A stretch of 50,055 nucleotides of DNA from Alphaproteobacteria bacterium (lineage in GTDB: Bacteria > Pseudomonadota > Alphaproteobacteria > Rhizobiales > Xanthobacteraceae), in assembly GCA_005885285.1 (NCBI GenBank), contig VAZG01000400.1:1-50055 (forward strand), read 5' to 3'. Positions 47,968 through 50,055 of this stretch are shown here, in pieces; the stretch's first letter is position 1; each line of letters begins with the position of its first letter. A program made the translations under genes and the position numbers. Under the pieces are notes generated by a model. The model saw nothing but the letters and a program-made list of their open reading frames with translations. It did no database searches and had not been told where the DNA came from.

Positions 47968-48899
47968 AGTGGATCGGCGTGGCCCTGGTTGCCGGATCGC
48001 TGCTGCTGCCGCCCCTGTTCGCGGGCGATTTTTACATCAACCTCGCGAGCCAGATCCTGATCGCGGCGATCTTCGCGCTTAGCCTGAACCTGCTGGTGGG
48101 TTTTGGCGGAATGACGTCACTGGGTCATGCTTCCTATCTCGGGGTTGGCGCCTACATCTCCGCGCTGCTGACGAGCCGCTATGGTTTCGGACATGGCGCG
48201 GCAGCCCTCCTCTCCATAGTCGGTACCACCGCGATGGCAGCATTCTTCGGGGTCATCGCGCTTCGCGCTAGCGGGCTCGGATTTCTGATGATCACGCTTG
48301 CCTTGTCGCAGGTATTGTGGGGCCTCGCCTATCGCATGTCCAATGTGACCAACGGCGACAATGGTATCGCCGGACTGACGCGGCCGGCGCCGTTCGGAAT
48401 CTCGCTCGATAGTCCGATATCATTTTACTGGTTCGCGCTGATCGTCGCGACGTTTGCCTTGGTCATGATGGCGACCTTTGTCTCGTCGGCATTTGGATCG
48501 TCGCTAAAAGGAGTGCGGGATCAACCGCGGCGAATGGCGGCGCTGGGCTTCAATCCTTGGCTGATCCGATGGATCACCTTCGTCTATGCAGGTTTCTGGG
48601 GCGGTGTGGCCGGCCTGCTCTATGTCTACTATCACAAATATATGCACCCGACTTCGCTATCGACCACAAGCTCGGCCGAAGCGTTGCTCGGTGTCATCGC
48701 AGGCGGCTCCGGGACGCTCGGCGGCCCGGCCGTCGGCGCGGCATTGGTGGTGCTCCTGAAAAACTACGTCTCTGCCTACCTCGAACGCTGGAATATGCTG
48801 CTGGGTTTGGTGTTTCTTTTCATTGTGTTAGTAACGCCGACCGGCATCGTTCCCGGCGTAAGCAGGCTCACCACCCGATTGCGCGGGGGTGAACGATGA
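47964..48899 (+). CDS. Branched-chain amino acid-type ABC transporter permease (LivM-like)
   Basis: Start MKWIGVALVAG within ORF 47079..48899; LNLLVGFGGMTSLGHASYLGVGAYISALL, VRDQPRRMAALGFNPWLIRWITFVYAGFWGGVAGLLYVYYHKYMHP. Confidence 0.94.
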   Translation: MKWIGVALVAGSLLLPPLFAGDFYINLASQILIAAIFALSLNLLVGFGGMTSLGHASYLGVGAYISALLTSRYGFGHGAAALLSIVGTTAMAAFFGVIALRASGLGFLMITLALSQVLWGLAYRMSNVTNGDNGIAGLTRPAPFGISLDSPISFYWFALIVATFALVMMATFVSSAFGSSLKGVRDQPRRMAALGFNPWLIRWITFVYAGFWGGVAGLLYVYYHKYMHPTSLSTTSSAEALLGVIAGGSGTLGGPAVGAALVVLLKNYVSAYLERWNMLLGLVFLFIVLVTPTGIVPGVSRLTTRLRGGER

Positions 48900-49651
48900 C
48901 TGCCTTGACGTTCGGCTACGCACTTGAGGTCGTCAACTTAAAGAAGACGTTCGGCGGCCTCACCGTCACGCAAAACGTTTCGCTCAGCATCCGACCCGGC
49001 GAGCGTCGCCTGATCATTGGCCCAAACGGCGCCGGCAAGACGACGCTGTTCAATCAGATCAGCGGCGACTTGCGGCCAAATTCGGGGTCAATCAGCCTGT
49101 TCGGGTCAGACATCACTCATTTGCCGCCCTACAAGCGAGCGCATCTTGGATTGTCGCGCACCTATCAGATCATCACCTTATTTGCCGGCGATACGCTCGA
49201 GCATAACGTCACGCTTGGCTTGCTGGGCTTGCGGCGCGCCCGCTGGCAGATGTGGCGGCCGTTGTCATTCTACGGCAACATGACCACCGAGGCGCGCCGC
49301 ACGCTCGATGCGGTCGGACTGTTGCAGCTCGCCACACATCCGATTTCCGACATAGCCTACGGAGAAAGACGGCGCGTGGAGCTCGCTATGGCGCTCGCGC
49401 AGCAGCCGCGCGTCCTGTTGCTGGACGAGCCGCTCGCCGGCCTGTCGAACACTGAACGAGCCACGGTGAAATCCCTGATAGCATCGATTCCGCGCCAAAC
49501 TACAGTGATCATGATCGAGCACGATATGGACACCGCGCTTGACCTTGCGGAGACGGTGACATTGCTCAATTACGGACGCGTGATTGTCGACGGCGAGCGC
49601 GATGCCGTGATTGCGGACGAACGAACGCGTGAGGTCTATCTTGGCACCTGA
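48896..49651 (+). CDS. ABC transporter ATP-binding protein (LivG-like)
   Basis: LIIGPNGAGKTTLFNQISGDLRPNSGSISLFG, YGERRRVELAMALAQQPRVLLLDEPLAGL. Confidence 0.95.
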   Translation: MTALTFGYALEVVNLKKTFGGLTVTQNVSLSIRPGERRLIIGPNGAGKTTLFNQISGDLRPNSGSISLFGSDITHLPPYKRAHLGLSRTYQIITLFAGDTLEHNVTLGLLGLRRARWQMWRPLSFYGNMTTEARRTLDAVGLLQLATHPISDIAYGERRRVELAMALAQQPRVLLLDEPLAGLSNTERATVKSLIASIPRQTTVIMIEHDMDTALDLAETVTLLNYGRVIVDGERDAVIADERTREVYLGT

Positions 49652-50055
49652 CGCGCTTCATCTGGCGGACGTGCACACTTTCTACGCCGACAGCCACATC
49701 TTGCATGGCGTAAGCTTTTCCTTGCAGCCGGGGGCAGTGCTTGCGTTATTGGAGCGCAATGGAGCGGGGAAAACCACCTGCATCTCGACCATCATCGGCT
49801 TTCTCAAACCAAGGGATGGTGAGATCCGGTTGTTTGGCGAACCAATTGAAGGCATGAGCCCAGAGCGCATCTCGCAGCTCGGGATCGGTCTCGTTCCGCA
49901 AGGACGCCGCATCTTTACCTCGCTCACGGTTCGGGAAAATCTCGTGGTGGCACAGCGTGGCGGCGCAGCCGTCAATCCATGGAATGTCGATCGGATTTAC
50001 GACATGTTTCCAAGGCTCTCCGAGCGCAATATGCAATTTGCCGGCACGCTCTCCG
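49641..50055 (+). CDS. ABC transporter ATP-binding protein (LivF-like), partial at window edge, atypical Walker A
   Basis: TTG start in frame: LAPDALHLADVHTFYADSHILHGVSFSLQPGAVLALLERNGAGKTTCISTIIGFLKPRDGEIRLFG...ISQLGIGLVPQGRRIFTSLTVRENLVVA; not in the supplied ORF list because it runs off the edge. Confidence 0.88.
   Translation, partial: MAPDALHLADVHTFYADSHILHGVSFSLQPGAVLALLERNGAGKTTCISTIIGFLKPRDGEIRLFGEPIEGMSPERISQLGIGLVPQGRRIFTSLTVRENLVVAQRGGAAVNPWNVDRIYDMFPRLSERNMQFAGTLS

Noticed and set aside
47079-48899. 606-aa ORF as one fused protein
   Set aside because: The N-terminal half is an out-of-frame shadow of LivH (47101..47967); real LivM starts at 47964.

Overview
The window is GC-rich alphaproteobacterial chromosome whose gene content and style resemble Bradyrhizobium or Rhodopseudomonas (inference from protein style, no search run). 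It is densely coding and almost wholly devoted to uptake and catabolism of aromatic, carboxylate or N-containing compounds. Main blocks: (1) Crp/Fnr regulator, Bug/TctC-type solute-binding protein, CHAD protein; (2) ABC importer (SBP, two permeases, ATPase) followed by a GpdQ/CpdA-like metallophosphoesterase; (3) an aerobic CoA-thioester aromatic cluster at ~9.9-21.4 kb that looks like the hybrid 2-aminobenzoyl-CoA/salicylyl-CoA pathway: RidA, benzoate/aminobenzoate-CoA ligase, formamidase-like hydrolase, MarR, orphan SBP, two paralogous cupins, FAD monooxygenase, fused salicylyl-CoA 5-hydroxylase/OYE-type reductase, enoyl-CoA hydratase, SDR; (4) a tightly coupled acyl-CoA operon including an octopine/nopaline-dehydrogenase-family protein; (5) a NicX/M29-like protein, NitT/TauT-type ABC transporter, IlvD-type dehydratase and a frameshifted SBP; (6) a Mo-hydroxylase (CoxLSM-like, not form I CODH) operon; (7) LLM flavoprotein, polysaccharide-deacetylase-fold protein, TetR, flavin reductase, HsaA-like monooxygenase and a Liv-type ABC transporter running off the right edge. 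The observations I rate highest are a repeated near-palindromic motif (TTTARRCYTMAAR) at five or six promoters of block 3, a second shared motif around the TetR block, a likely single-base frameshift in the NitT-type SBP, a P-loop Gly-to-Glu change in LivF, and two independent 15-bp-unit tandem repeats. No CRISPR array, rRNA, tRNA or transposase was recognised. I found no unambiguous novel system, but the two putative regulons and the co-located N-heteroaromatic-like enzymes deserve follow-up.
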